DNA from: Albidovulum sp.
GTDB taxonomy: Bacteria; Pseudomonadota; Alphaproteobacteria; Rhodobacterales; Rhodobacteraceae
Length of the DNA stretch: 64,000 nt
Reading direction: 5' to 3'
Assembly: GCA_020637635.1 (NCBI GenBank)
Contig: JACKKB010000003.1
Location: forward strand, 186,001-250,000
Numbering within the stretch: position 1 is the first letter of the stretch; every line of letters begins with the position of its first letter. A program made the position numbers and the translations under genes. The notes beneath the pieces were generated by a model, which was not told where the DNA came from, made no database searches, and saw nothing but the letters and a program-made list of their open reading frames with translations. Shown piece after piece: positions 35,035-43,573 of the stretch.

Positions 35035-36882
35035 ATGGCGAAACCTACGGCCGAGGCGGCGCAAGTGGTGCCCGCCGCGGGCCAAGTGACCTCCGCACGG
35101 CCGGGCCCCGAAGCGACGGGCCCCGAAGCGACGGGCCCGCAACGGCGGGCGTTCGGGCCGACCCCGGCGGGCCAGGCCGAGCTCGACGCCGCCCGCGCAA
35201 GTGACCGCGCCCTTGTCTGGACGGCCGCGGTCTTTTCGGCCTTCATGAACCTGCTCATGCTGACCGGCCCGCTCTTCATGCTGCAGGTCTATGACCGTGT
35301 GCTCGGCAGCCGCTCCGAAGAGACGCTGCTGTCGCTCTTCGTCCTCGTCAGCTTTCTCTTCACCATGATGGGGCTGCTCGACCTCGCGCGGACCCGCGTC
35401 ATGGCCCGCATCGCCGCGCGCTATCAGGGCGCACTCGAGACGCGGGTCTTCGCGGCGATGATCGCCGCCAACGCCCGCCCCGCCGGCCGCGTCGCAGAGC
35501 AAGGCGGGCCCCGCGATCTCGAGATCCTGCGCCAGTATCTTGCATCGCCGGTGCGCATGGCGCTCTTCGACATGCCCTGGGTGCCCCTCTTCCTCGCCGC
35601 GGTCTTCGTCTTTCATCCGCTGATGGGGGTGCTCGCGCTCGCCGGTGGCGTGGTTCTGGTGGCAACCACGCTGCTCAATCAGCGCAGCACCCGGCAGGCG
35701 GTACTCGGTGCCGCGGGCACAACCCGCGCCGCCGATCTGCTGGCCGAACAGTTCCGCGAGGAAGCCGATCTGGTCCAGAGCCTCGGCATGGCCGGCGCAA
35801 GCCATGCGCGCTGGCAGCGGTTGCGCGACCAGGCAACGCGGCTTTCGCTTCTGGCCGGCGACCGGGCGGGGGCCTTCACGGTCTTTTCCAAGACCTTCCG
35901 GCTTTTCCTGCAGTCGGCCATGCTTGCGCTCGGTGCCTGGCTGGTGCTGAAGGGCGCCATCACCCCCGGCGCGATGATCGCAAGCTCGGTGATGATGGGC
36001 CGGGCACTGGCGCCGGTCGAACTGGCGGTCGGTGGCTGGGCGCTGATCCAGCAGGCCGGGGAATCGCGCCGAAGGCTCGCCGCGCTGCTCGCCTCCACGC
36101 CGGCGGCGCCGGTCCGGACCGCGCTGCCCCGCCCCGCGGCGCATCTTGCGGCACAGAACCTCACCGTGGTGCCGCCCGGTCAGCAGCAGGCCGCACTGAG
36201 GATGGTGAATTTCACCCTCGAACCCGGCAAGGCGCTCGGCGTCATCGGCCCTTCCGGCGCCGGCAAGACCACGCTCGCGCGGGCGATCACCGGCCAATGG
36301 CCGCCGGCGGGCGGCTCGATCCGTCTCGATGGCGCCACGCTCGACCAATACGACGACCAGAATCTCGGCCGCCACATCGGCTATCTGCCGCAGCGCGTCA
36401 CGCTCTTCGACGGCACCATCGCCGAGAACATCGCCCGCCTCGCCGCCGCGCCCGACGACGGCGCCGTGGTCGCCGCCGCGCAGTCGGCCGCCGCGCATCG
36501 CATGATCGTGGAGCTGCCCGACGGTTACGACACCCGCGTCAGCCGCACCGGCGGCCGCCTTTCGGGCGGCCAGCTGCAGCGCATCGGTCTCGCCCGCGCG
36601 CTTTACGGCGATCCGGTGATCCTCGTGCTCGACGAACCGAACTCCAATCTCGACAACGACGGTTCGCTCGCGCTGAACGGCGCCATCCGCGCCTTGAAGG
36701 AGCGTGGCGGCGCCGTGGTGATCATGGCGCACCGCCCCTCCGCGATCCAGGAATGCGATCTGCTCATGATGCTCGACGGCGGCATCGCCCGCGCCTTCGG
36801 CCCGCGCGACGAGGTCTTGCGCACCGTTGTCCGGAACGCCGGCGAAATCGCCCGCGCCGGCGGATCGGGAGGTGTGCTGTGA
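35035..36882 (+). CDS. Type I secretion ABC permease/ATPase, PrtD-like
   Basis: Inner-membrane ABC exporter of 615 residues in which one half-transporter fuses a membrane domain to an ATPase. After a Pro/Ala-rich tail there are about six transmembrane segments between residues 60 and 320. The ATPase has Walker A GPSGAGKTT (405-413), the signature LSGGQLQR at 509-516 and Walker B VILVLDEPNSNLD. It lacks the N-terminal C39 peptidase of bacteriocin exporters and matches PrtD/HlyB-like systems. The ATG at 35035 follows GGAAGGA. It overlaps the HlyD gene by 4 bp. The secreted substrate and TolC are not nearby. Confidence 0.9.
   Translation: MAKPTAEAAQVVPAAGQVTSARPGPEATGPEATGPQRRAFGPTPAGQAELDAARASDRALVWTAAVFSAFMNLLMLTGPLFMLQVYDRVLGSRSEETLLSLFVLVSFLFTMMGLLDLARTRVMARIAARYQGALETRVFAAMIAANARPAGRVAEQGGPRDLEILRQYLASPVRMALFDMPWVPLFLAAVFVFHPLMGVLALAGGVVLVATTLLNQRSTRQAVLGAAGTTRAADLLAEQFREEADLVQSLGMAGASHARWQRLRDQATRLSLLAGDRAGAFTVFSKTFRLFLQSAMLALGAWLVLKGAITPGAMIASSVMMGRALAPVELAVGGWALIQQAGESRRRLAALLASTPAAPVRTALPRPAAHLAAQNLTVVPPGQQQAALRMVNFTLEPGKALGVIGPSGAGKTTLARAITGQWPPAGGSIRLDGATLDQYDDQNLGRHIGYLPQRVTLFDGTIAENIARLAAAPDDGAVVAAAQSAAAHRMIVELPDGYDTRVSRTGGRLSGGQLQRIGLARALYGDPVILVLDEPNSNLDNDGSLALNGAIRALKERGGAVVIMAHRPSAIQECDLLMMLDGGIARAFGPRDEVLRTVVRNAGEIARAGGSGGVL
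35103..35132. repeat. In-frame 15-bp tandem duplication in the secretion ATPase gene
   Basis: GGGCCCCGAAGCGAC occurs twice in perfect tandem and is followed by GGGCCC. It encodes GPEATGPEATGP in the poorly ordered N-terminal tail, so it does not disturb the frame or any domain. Confidence 0.9.
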
Positions 36883-38183
36883 CCTCGCCCGGAAAGCCCG
36901 TTTCCGCCCGCGCGCCGGTCATTCTCGGCCTGTTCGCGCTCATCCTGCTCGTCGGCGGCTTCGGGCTCTGGTCGGTGACCACGACGATCGCCGGCGCGAT
37001 CGTCGCCAATGGCCAGGTCGAGGTCGCGGAAAACCGCCAGGTCGTTCAGCATCCCGATGGCGGCGTCGTTGCGGAAATCCTCGTCAGGGAAGGCCAGAGC
37101 GTCACCGCGGGCGAGCCGCTCCTGCGGCTCGACGGAACGCTGCTGCGCTCGGAACTTGCCATCGTCGAGGGCCAGTTCTTCGAGATCCTCGCCCGCCGTG
37201 GCCGGCTCGAGGCAGAGCGCGACGGCATGGTCAGCATCACCTTCCCCGAGGAGCTGGTCGCCGCCGCCGCAAGCCGCCCCGACATCGCGGCCATGATGAC
37301 GGGGCAGGAACGGCTCTTTGCCGCCCGCGCCGACACCACCGCCAACGAACGCGATCAGCTTGAGCGCCGGCGCGGACAGATCCTGAGCCAGATCGACGGC
37401 CTCGCCGCCCAGCGCGCCGCGACCGATACCCAGCTTGGCCTCATCGCCGCGGAACTTGCCGATCTGAAGGGGCTTCTCGCCCGCGGCCTCGCCCAGGCGA
37501 GCCGGGTGCTTGCCCTCGAACGCGAAGAGGCGCGGCTGCGCGGAGTTGCGGGCGAGCTGGACGCCAACCGGGCCGAGGCCGAGGGCCGAACGACCGAGAT
37601 CGACATCGAGATCCTCAAGCTCGGCGCCGTCAAGCGCGAGGAGGCCAACAGCGAGCTGCGCGATCTCGGGTACCGCGAGCTTGAACTGGCCGAACGGCGC
37701 CGCGCGCTCAGCGAGCAGATCGAGCGGCTGGACATCCGCGCCCCGGTGGCGGGTATCGTCTATGCGCTTCAGGTCACGACCCCGCGCGCAGTCCTGCGCC
37801 CGGCGGAACCGATCCTCTACATCGTGCCGCAGGACCGCCCGCTGGTGATCGCGAGCCGCGTCTCGCCGATCCATGTCGACGAGGTGCGTCTGGGTCAGCC
37901 GGTGACGCTGCGCTTCGCCGCCTTCGACAGCCGCACGACGCCGGAGCTTTTCGGCCAGGTCACGCGGCTCTCGCCCGACGCCTTCACCGACGAGGCGACG
38001 CGGTCGAGCTTTTACCGTGCCGAGATCCGTCTCGATGCCGGCGAACTGGCCAAGCTCGGCACGCGGACGATCGTGCCGGGGATGCCGGTCGAGGTCTTCA
38101 TCCGCACCGGCGACCGCACGCCGCTTGCCTATCTGCTGAAACCCCTTGCCGAATACTTCAACCGCGCATTCCGCGAAAGCTGA
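36879..38183 (+). CDS. Type I secretion periplasmic adaptor, HlyD/PrtE family
   Basis: Membrane-fusion protein of 434 residues linking the ABC exporter to an outer-membrane channel. There is one N-terminal transmembrane segment (about residues 13-38), then a biotinyl-lipoyl-like half-motif (VVQHPDGGVVAEILVREGQ), a long coiled-coil hairpin between about 120 and 285, the second lipoyl half (IRAPVAGIVYALQV) and a C-terminal beta domain. The start is GTG at 36879, overlapping the ATPase stop (GTGA), so translation is coupled. Confidence 0.9.
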   Translation: MTSPGKPVSARAPVILGLFALILLVGGFGLWSVTTTIAGAIVANGQVEVAENRQVVQHPDGGVVAEILVREGQSVTAGEPLLRLDGTLLRSELAIVEGQFFEILARRGRLEAERDGMVSITFPEELVAAAASRPDIAAMMTGQERLFAARADTTANERDQLERRRGQILSQIDGLAAQRAATDTQLGLIAAELADLKGLLARGLAQASRVLALEREEARLRGVAGELDANRAEAEGRTTEIDIEILKLGAVKREEANSELRDLGYRELELAERRRALSEQIERLDIRAPVAGIVYALQVTTPRAVLRPAEPILYIVPQDRPLVIASRVSPIHVDEVRLGQPVTLRFAAFDSRTTPELFGQVTRLSPDAFTDEATRSSFYRAEIRLDAGELAKLGTRTIVPGMPVEVFIRTGDRTPLAYLLKPLAEYFNRAFRES

Positions 38184-38276
38184 CCCCGTGGACCCCCGGG
38201 ACGCCGCCGGTCGGGGCTTTCCCCCCGGACGCCCGGCAGCTAACCTCGCCCGGAAGAAAGAATCGGAGGACGCGGC

Positions 38277-38741
38277 ATGGCGGGCAGGATCGAGGCACGG
38301 CTGAAGGATCTCGGGCTGGTATTGCCCGACGCACCCGCGCCTGCGGCCAACTACGTTCCCTTCGTCCAGGCAGGCGATCTTCTCTTCGTCTCGGGCCAGA
38401 TCAGCCAGGGGCCGGAGGGGCTGATCCGGGGCCGGCTTGGAGACACCATGGACGTGGCAGAGGGCGCCAAAGCCGCCCGGCGCTGCGGGATGAGCCTGCT
38501 GGCGCAGGCCCGTGCCGCGCTTGGCGGCGATCTCGACCGCATCCGCCGGGTCGTCAAGCTGACCGGCTTCGTCAACTCCACCGCGGATTTCACCGACCAG
38601 CCGAAAGTGATCAACGGCTGCTCCGACCTCATGGTCGAACTGCTCGGCGACGCCGGGCGCCATGCGCGTGCCGCGGTCTCTGCGCCGGCGCTGCCGCTCG
38701 GCGTCGCGGTGGAGATCGAGGCAGTCTTCCAGGTCGCTTGA
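38277..38741 (+). CDS. RidA/YjgF-family protein
   Basis: A 154-residue protein of the RidA superfamily, slightly longer than E. coli RidA (128). VQAGDLLFVSGQISQGPEG and IRRVVKLTGFVNSTADF are clear signatures. The conserved arginine that binds carboxylates in RidA would be near RHARAAVSAPALPLGVAVEI, and it appears kept (HARAAV). RidA enzymes hydrolyse reactive enamine/imine intermediates; this subgroup may act differently. The ATG at 38277 follows CGGAGGA. Its stop overlaps the start of the phosphodiesterase gene by one base. Confidence 0.88.
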   Translation: MAGRIEARLKDLGLVLPDAPAPAANYVPFVQAGDLLFVSGQISQGPEGLIRGRLGDTMDVAEGAKAARRCGMSLLAQARAALGGDLDRIRRVVKLTGFVNSTADFTDQPKVINGCSDLMVELLGDAGRHARAAVSAPALPLGVAVEIEAVFQVA

Positions 38742-39520
38742 TGACCGCCGGACGGGTGCCGCTGCCCCCGGTCTTCCTGACGACGCCGCTGGCACACCGC
38801 GGCTACCACGACCGCGCCTCGAACCGCCCCGAGAACTCGCGCGCCGCCTTTGCCGCCGCGACCGCCGCCGGCTATGGCATCGAATGCGACATCCAGCCCT
38901 CGGCCGACGGCGTGCCGATGGTCTTTCACGACTACGACCTGCGCCGTCTGACCGGCACCGCCGGCCGCACCGCCGGGCGCACCGCGGCAGAGCTTGGCCG
39001 GTTGCCTCTTGCCGGCAGCGCCGAAACCATCCCCACCCTCGCCGAAACGCTCGACCTTGTCGCCGGCCGCGTGCCGCTCCTGATCGAGATCAAGGACCAG
39101 GACGGCACCATGGGACCGAACGTGGGCGCCCTCGAGGCCGCCGTCGCCTCCGTCTTGCGGGGCTACCCCGGGCCGGTGGCGCTCATGTCGTTCAACCCCA
39201 ACTCGGTCGCTGCACTGGCCGGGGCGGCGCCCGACCTGCCGCGCGGCATCACCACCTCGGCCTACCGGGCCGAGGACTGGCCGCTCCTGCCCGCCGCCGC
39301 CCGCGACCGGCTCCGCGCCATCCCCGATATCGCACGCACCGGGGCAAGCTTCATCGCGCACGAAGCCGCCGATCTGGCCTCGCCGCGCGTGGCCGAGCTG
39401 AAGGCCGCGGGCATCGCCGTCCTGACCTGGACGATCCGCTCGCCGGAGGCGGAACGCATCGCCCGCGCGGTGGCCGAAAACGTGACCTTCGAAGACTACC
39501 CCGCAGCCTTGCCGGCCTGA
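38741..39520 (+). CDS. Glycerophosphodiester phosphodiesterase
   Basis: Hydrolyses glycerophosphodiesters to glycerol-3-phosphate and an alcohol, recycling phospholipid head groups. It has 259 residues. The catalytic His19 is in AHRGYHD, and the metal ligands lie in RPENSRAAF and YGIECDIQPSADGVPMVFHD, the usual GDPD order. The end is marked by TWTIRSPE. No signal peptide is visible, so it is probably cytoplasmic, like UgpQ. The ATG at 38741 is chosen over an adjacent TTG one codon upstream. Confidence 0.9.
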   Translation: MTAGRVPLPPVFLTTPLAHRGYHDRASNRPENSRAAFAAATAAGYGIECDIQPSADGVPMVFHDYDLRRLTGTAGRTAGRTAAELGRLPLAGSAETIPTLAETLDLVAGRVPLLIEIKDQDGTMGPNVGALEAAVASVLRGYPGPVALMSFNPNSVAALAGAAPDLPRGITTSAYRAEDWPLLPAAARDRLRAIPDIARTGASFIAHEAADLASPRVAELKAAGIAVLTWTIRSPEAERIARAVAENVTFEDYPAALPA

Positions 39521-39551
39521 ACCGCACGTCGCCGGAAGAGGACCCCGCCCC

Positions 39552-40733
39552 GTGAACGCAGATGCCATCGAGGTGACGATGCTGGATCGCATCGAAGCCC
39601 TGCCCGCTGCCGACTGGGATGCCTGCGCCTGCCCGGAAACCGCCTCGGGCGGCCGCCCGGTGGACCCGTTCACGACCCACCGGTTCCTCGCCGCGCTCGA
39701 ACGCTCCGGCTCGGTCGGCCCCGCCACCGGCTGGGAGCCGCATCACCTCGTTGCCCGGCACGACGGCGAACTCGTCGCGGTGATGCCGCTCTACGCCAAG
39801 GCCCACAGCCAGGGCGAGTATATCTTCGACCATGGCTGGGCCGAGGCCTACGAGCGCGCGGGCGGGCGCTATTATCCGAAGCTTCAGGCAGCGGTCCCCT
39901 TCACCCCGGCAACCGGACGGCGGTTTCTGACCCGCCCCGGACTGGAGACCACCGGCCGCGCGGCACTCTGCGAGGCGCTGGTGCGCGTGACCTCCGGCAA
40001 CGGCCTCTCGTCCGCCCATGTGACCTTCTGCACCGAAGCCGAGGCTGTGGCCGGCGCCGCGATGGGATTCCTGCGCCGCACGACCCAGCAGTTCCATTGG
40101 CTGAACGACGGCTATGCCGGGTTCGACCAGTTCCTCGCCGCACTCTCTTCGCGCAAGCGCAAGGCGATCCGCAGGGAACGCGCCGGTGCCGGCGGCTTCG
40201 GCGGCACCATCCGTCACCTCACCGGAGGGGCGATCGAACAGCGGCACTGGGAAGCCTTCTGGGCCTTCTACCAGGACACCGGCAGCCGCAAATGGGGCCG
40301 TCCCTACCTGACACGCGCCTTCTTCGGCGCGCTCCACGAGACGATGCGCGACGACGTGCTCCTGATCCTCGCCGAGCGCGACGGACGCCCGATTGCCGGT
40401 GCGCTCAACTTCATCGGCCGCGACACGCTCTTCGGTCGCTACTGGGGCGCCATCGAAGAACACCCGTTCCTGCATTTCGAATGCTGCTATTACCAGGCGA
40501 TCGATTTCGCCATCGACGCCGGCCTCGCCCGGGTCGAGGCCGGCGCGCAGGGCGAACACAAGCTCGCCCGCGGCTACCTGCCCCGCCCCACCCATTCGCT
40601 GCACTGGATCGCTGACCCCTCCTTCCGCGAGGCGGTCGCACGCTATCTCGACGCCGAGACCCGCGCCGTCGGCGAGGATATCGAGATCATGACAGGCTAC
40701 GGCCCCTTTCGTCGCGGAACCGGCGGCGGCTAG
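39552..40733 (+). CDS. FemAB/GNAT-like acyltransferase (PF04339-type)
   Basis: A 393-residue protein of the peptidogalycan/FemAB-like GNAT group formerly called DUF482. The N-terminal half has VDPFTTHRFLAALERSGSVG and GEYIFDHGWAEAYERAGGRY. The C-terminal half has SSRKRKAIRRERAGA, RPYLTRAFF and FECCYYQAIDFAIDAGL with GAQGEHKLARGY, a run I associate with this family. It probably transfers an acyl or aminoacyl group; acceptor unknown. The start is GTG at 39552, with GGAAGAGGA upstream. Confidence 0.8.
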   Translation: MNADAIEVTMLDRIEALPAADWDACACPETASGGRPVDPFTTHRFLAALERSGSVGPATGWEPHHLVARHDGELVAVMPLYAKAHSQGEYIFDHGWAEAYERAGGRYYPKLQAAVPFTPATGRRFLTRPGLETTGRAALCEALVRVTSGNGLSSAHVTFCTEAEAVAGAAMGFLRRTTQQFHWLNDGYAGFDQFLAALSSRKRKAIRRERAGAGGFGGTIRHLTGGAIEQRHWEAFWAFYQDTGSRKWGRPYLTRAFFGALHETMRDDVLLILAERDGRPIAGALNFIGRDTLFGRYWGAIEEHPFLHFECCYYQAIDFAIDAGLARVEAGAQGEHKLARGYLPRPTHSLHWIADPSFREAVARYLDAETRAVGEDIEIMTGYGPFRRGTGGG

Positions 40734-40805
40734 CCCGCATGGCCATTGCAGAACCGGCGCGTCTCGCCGAGAATGGCGGCCTCAGTCGGTCCGCAGGAGT
40801 CGCCG

Positions 40806-41423
40806 GTGTCCGAGCCCCTTACGCTCTATTCCAACCCGATGTCGCGCGGCCGGATCGCGCGCTGGATGCTGGAGGAGATCGCCGAACCCTTCACGGTCCG
40901 CTATCTCGACTACGACACGACGATGAAGGCGCCCGAGTTTCTCGCGCTGAACCCGATGGGCAAGGTGCCGACACTTGTCCACGGCACGCGCATCGTCACC
41001 GAATATGCCGCGATCTGTGCCTATCTCGCCGACAGCTTCCCCGCCGCTGGGCTCGCACCGGCGGACCGAAGCGCCTACTACCGCTGGCTCTTCTTTGGCT
41101 CGGGTCCTCTCGAGGCCGGGATCATCAACAAGGCTCTGGGCTTCGAGGTTCCGCCGGAGCGGGCACGAACCGTTGGCTTCCGCCCGCTGCCGGTGATGCT
41201 CGACGCGCTCGAGGCGGCGCTGGAAGCGAGGCCCTATCTGGCCGGCGAAGCCTTCTCGGCCGCCGATGTCGCGACCGGCTCGCAGATCGGCTGGGGCATG
41301 CAGTTCGGCACGATCGAGCCGCGGCCGGCCTTCTCGAGCTACTGGACCCGGCTGAGCGCGCGGCCCGCCTATCTGCGTGCGAACGCGGCCGACAACGCCG
41401 CCATGCCGAAGCAGGAGGCGTGA
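40806..41423 (+). CDS. Glutathione S-transferase family protein
   Basis: A 205-residue GST. The N-terminal thioredoxin-like domain begins SEPLTLYSNPMSRGRIARWM, with the serine near residue 13 (NPMSRGR) placed like the catalytic serine of many bacterial GSTs, and NPMGKVPTLV supplies the cis-proline. The C-terminal helical domain includes AGEAFSAADVATGSQIGW with the N-capping box aspartate. The GTG at 40806 follows AGGAG and starts right at the domain. Its stop overlaps the next gene by one base. The substrate is unknown. Confidence 0.88.
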   Translation: MSEPLTLYSNPMSRGRIARWMLEEIAEPFTVRYLDYDTTMKAPEFLALNPMGKVPTLVHGTRIVTEYAAICAYLADSFPAAGLAPADRSAYYRWLFFGSGPLEAGIINKALGFEVPPERARTVGFRPLPVMLDALEAALEARPYLAGEAFSAADVATGSQIGWGMQFGTIEPRPAFSSYWTRLSARPAYLRANAADNAAMPKQEA

Positions 41424-41791
41424 TGGCGACCCTGTTGACGACCTCCGAACGCGAAGCGGGCCTGCCGTCGCTCGGCGCGACCGGCTGGCAAGCCGTCGAG
41501 GATCGTGACGCGATCCGCAAGATCTGGCGATTCCGCACTTTCTCCGAGGCCTGGGGCTTCATGGCGCGCGCGGCACTTGCGGCCGAAAAGCTGAACCACC
41601 ACCCGGAATGGACCAATATCTACAACGTTGTGGACGTGACCCTGACCACGCACGACTGCGCCGGTCTTTCGGCCCTCGATCTTGCGCTCGCGACCCGGAT
41701 GGACCGGCTGGCCGGCGACACCGAGGTTCAGACCGATCACGGCGCGCCGGTGCAGTGCCTGTGCGAACTCCACGCCGGGCGCGCCGGATAG
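41423..41791 (+). CDS. Pterin-4a-carbinolamine dehydratase family protein
   Basis: A 122-residue PCD/PhhB-fold protein. The active-site motif HHPEW (KLNHHPEWTNIYNVVDVTLTT) begins at residue 59, with the later DLALATRMD helix. The enzyme dehydrates the carbinolamine formed by aromatic amino-acid hydroxylases. No phenylalanine hydroxylase is in the window, and in many bacteria the protein may have another role such as molybdopterin-related chemistry. It is coupled to the GST by a 1-bp stop/start overlap. About 20 extra residues follow the usual C-terminus. Confidence 0.87.
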   Translation: MATLLTTSEREAGLPSLGATGWQAVEDRDAIRKIWRFRTFSEAWGFMARAALAAEKLNHHPEWTNIYNVVDVTLTTHDCAGLSALDLALATRMDRLAGDTEVQTDHGAPVQCLCELHAGRAG

Positions 41792-41800
41792 GCCAGGCGC

Positions 41801-42289
41801 TCAGATCTCCGCCAGAAGTGCCTCGCCGCTCGAACGCTCGCAGACGCCGGGGCTGGCCTCGAGGTGCAGCACCTTCACGACCCCGTCCTCGGCAAGAAGC
41901 GCGTAGCGCTTTGAACGCCCGGCAAATCCCACGTCGGGATTGGAGAAGTCCAGCCCGATCGCCGCGGTGAACGCCCCGCCCGCATCGCCGAGCATGGTGA
42001 TCCCGGCCGCCGTGGCGCCGGTCGCCTCGCCCCAGGCCTTCATCACGAAGGGATCGTTGACCGAAACGCAGATGACCTCGTCCACGCCCTTGGCGTCGAA
42101 CTGTGGCCTGGTGCGGATGAAACTTGGCACATGCGCCGTCGAACAGGTCCCGGTATAGGCGCCCGGCAGGCCGAAGATCGCCACCCGGCGCCCCTTCAGC
42201 CGTGCGCCCAGATCGACCTTTTCGACCCCGCCGGCACCCATGGCCAGCAGCGTCGCCTCCGGCAGCCTGTCACCTACTGCAATCGTCAT
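41801..42289 (-). CDS. Peroxiredoxin, Prx5/AhpC-TSA type
   Basis: Thiol peroxidase of 162 residues. The peroxidatic cysteine is Cys49 in GLPGAYTGTCSTAHVPSF, a Prx5-group motif in which the usual PGAFTPTCS becomes PGAYTGTCS. Other cysteines are in VICVSV and SPGVCERS. The start MTIAVGDRLPEATLL at 42289 is standard for the group. It diverges by 75 bp from an FAD-dependent reductase. That neighbour might supply reducing power, but glutathione or thioredoxin is the usual donor. Confidence 0.92.
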   Translation of the reverse strand: MTIAVGDRLPEATLLAMGAGGVEKVDLGARLKGRRVAIFGLPGAYTGTCSTAHVPSFIRTRPQFDAKGVDEVICVSVNDPFVMKAWGEATGATAAGITMLGDAGGAFTAAIGLDFSNPDVGFAGRSKRYALLAEDGVVKVLHLEASPGVCERSSGEALLAEI

Positions 42290-42305
42290 GTCTCTTTCCT
42301 TCGCG

Positions 42306-42333
42306 TTGCGTTTTCCCAAGTTGAAGATATAGG
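42306..42333 (+). promoter_or_regulatory. Candidate promoter for the FAD reductase
   Basis: TTGCGT at 42306-42311 and TATAGG at 42328-42333 are separated by 16 bp, about 32 bp upstream of the ATG. The pair lies in the 75-bp divergent region with the peroxiredoxin and is relatively AT-rich for this DNA. Confidence 0.45.
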
Positions 42334-42364
42334 TTTCGTCCGGCACGAGACCAGAAAGAAACGC

Positions 42365-43573
42365 ATGACAGGGATCGTCATCATCGGCGCCGGCCAGGCC
42401 GGCGCATCGCTCGCGGCAAGGCTGCGCACGCTCGGCTACGGCGGGCCGCTGACGCTCATCGGAGACGAACCCGCGCCCCCCTACCAGCGCCCGCCGCTCT
42501 CCAAGGCCTACCTCCTCGGCGAGATGGATCTGGACCGGCTCTACCTGCGCGCGCCGAGTTTCTGGGAAGAACACGAGATCACCCTCAGGCTCGGCACCCC
42601 GGTCAGCGCGATCGACACCGCGGGCCACACCATCCGGCTCGGCGACGAGGTGATCGGCTACGACCAGCTCGTTCTTGCCACCGGCTCGGTGCCGCGCCGC
42701 CTGCCTGCCGCGATCGGAGGTGGTCTCGAGGGCGTCCACACCGTTCGCACGCTCTGCGATGCCGACCGCATGGCGCCCGACTTCCGCGCCGGGCGCCGGC
42801 TGGTGATCATCGGTGGCGGCTACATCGGGCTCGAGGCCGCTTCCGTCGGCGCCAAGCTCGGCCTCGATGTGACCGTGCTGGAAGCCGCGCCGCGGATCCT
42901 GCAACGGGTCGCTTCCGAGCAGACGGCAGAGTATTTCCGCTCCCTCCACCGTGCCCATGGAGTGTCGATCCTCGAAGGCACCGCCCTTGCGCGGCTGTCG
43001 GGCGCAGATCGGGTGACAGGCGCCGTGCTGGCCGACGGAACCGAACTGCCAGCCGATTTCATCATCTGCGGAATCGGCATCCTGCCCTCCACCGCGCTTG
43101 CCGAGGCCGCCGGCATCGCCACCGAGAACGGCATCCGGACCGATGCGGCCGGACGCACCTCGGCACCCGATGTCTGGGCAGCTGGCGACTGCGCGTCGTT
43201 CCCCCACGGGGCGGGCCGCCTCAGACTCGAGAGCGTCGGCCATGCGATCGACCACGCGGAACTTGTCGCCGGCAACATGCTCGGTGGCAATGATCCCTAT
43301 GTCGCGCGACCCTGGTTCTGGTCCGACCAGTATGACGTGAAGCTGCAGATTGCCGGGCTCAACACCGGATATGATCGCACCGTCATCCGCGATGGCGGCG
43401 CCGGGATCCGCAGCATCTGGTATTACCGAGGCGGCGAGCTTCTTGCGCTCGACGCGATGAACGACGCCCGCGCCTACATGATCGGCAAGCGCCTTATCGA
43501 GGCCGGCCGGTCGCCCGACCCCGCCGTCATCGCCGACCCCGGCGTCGACCTGAAGCCGCTCCTGAAGGCATGA
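42365..43573 (+). CDS. FAD-dependent NAD(P)H oxidoreductase, ferredoxin/rubredoxin reductase-like
   Basis: A 402-residue flavoprotein of the ferredoxin-reductase type that serves P450s, Rieske oxygenases and rhodocoxin. FAD binds at VIIGAGQAGASLAARL near the N-terminus; APPYQRPPLSKAYLLGEM is the family signature; NAD(P)H binds at VIIGGGYIGLEAASVGAKLG; DVWAAGDCASFP is the second FAD motif. A C-terminal reductase domain with WFWSDQYDVKLQIAG follows. No ferredoxin or oxygenase lies beside it. Its stop overlaps rsmD by 4 bp. Confidence 0.88.
   Translation: MTGIVIIGAGQAGASLAARLRTLGYGGPLTLIGDEPAPPYQRPPLSKAYLLGEMDLDRLYLRAPSFWEEHEITLRLGTPVSAIDTAGHTIRLGDEVIGYDQLVLATGSVPRRLPAAIGGGLEGVHTVRTLCDADRMAPDFRAGRRLVIIGGGYIGLEAASVGAKLGLDVTVLEAAPRILQRVASEQTAEYFRSLHRAHGVSILEGTALARLSGADRVTGAVLADGTELPADFIICGIGILPSTALAEAAGIATENGIRTDAAGRTSAPDVWAAGDCASFPHGAGRLRLESVGHAIDHAELVAGNMLGGNDPYVARPWFWSDQYDVKLQIAGLNTGYDRTVIRDGGAGIRSIWYYRGGELLALDAMNDARAYMIGKRLIEAGRSPDPAVIADPGVDLKPLLKA

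Noticed and set aside
38184..38276. Possible terminator after the HlyD gene.
   Set aside because: Only a 5-bp stem with a long loop could be drawn; too weak to report.
36603..38795. 730-codon minus-strand frame opposite the HlyD and RidA genes.
   Set aside because: Opposite strand encodes recognised proteins with coupled starts; the frame shows no domain.
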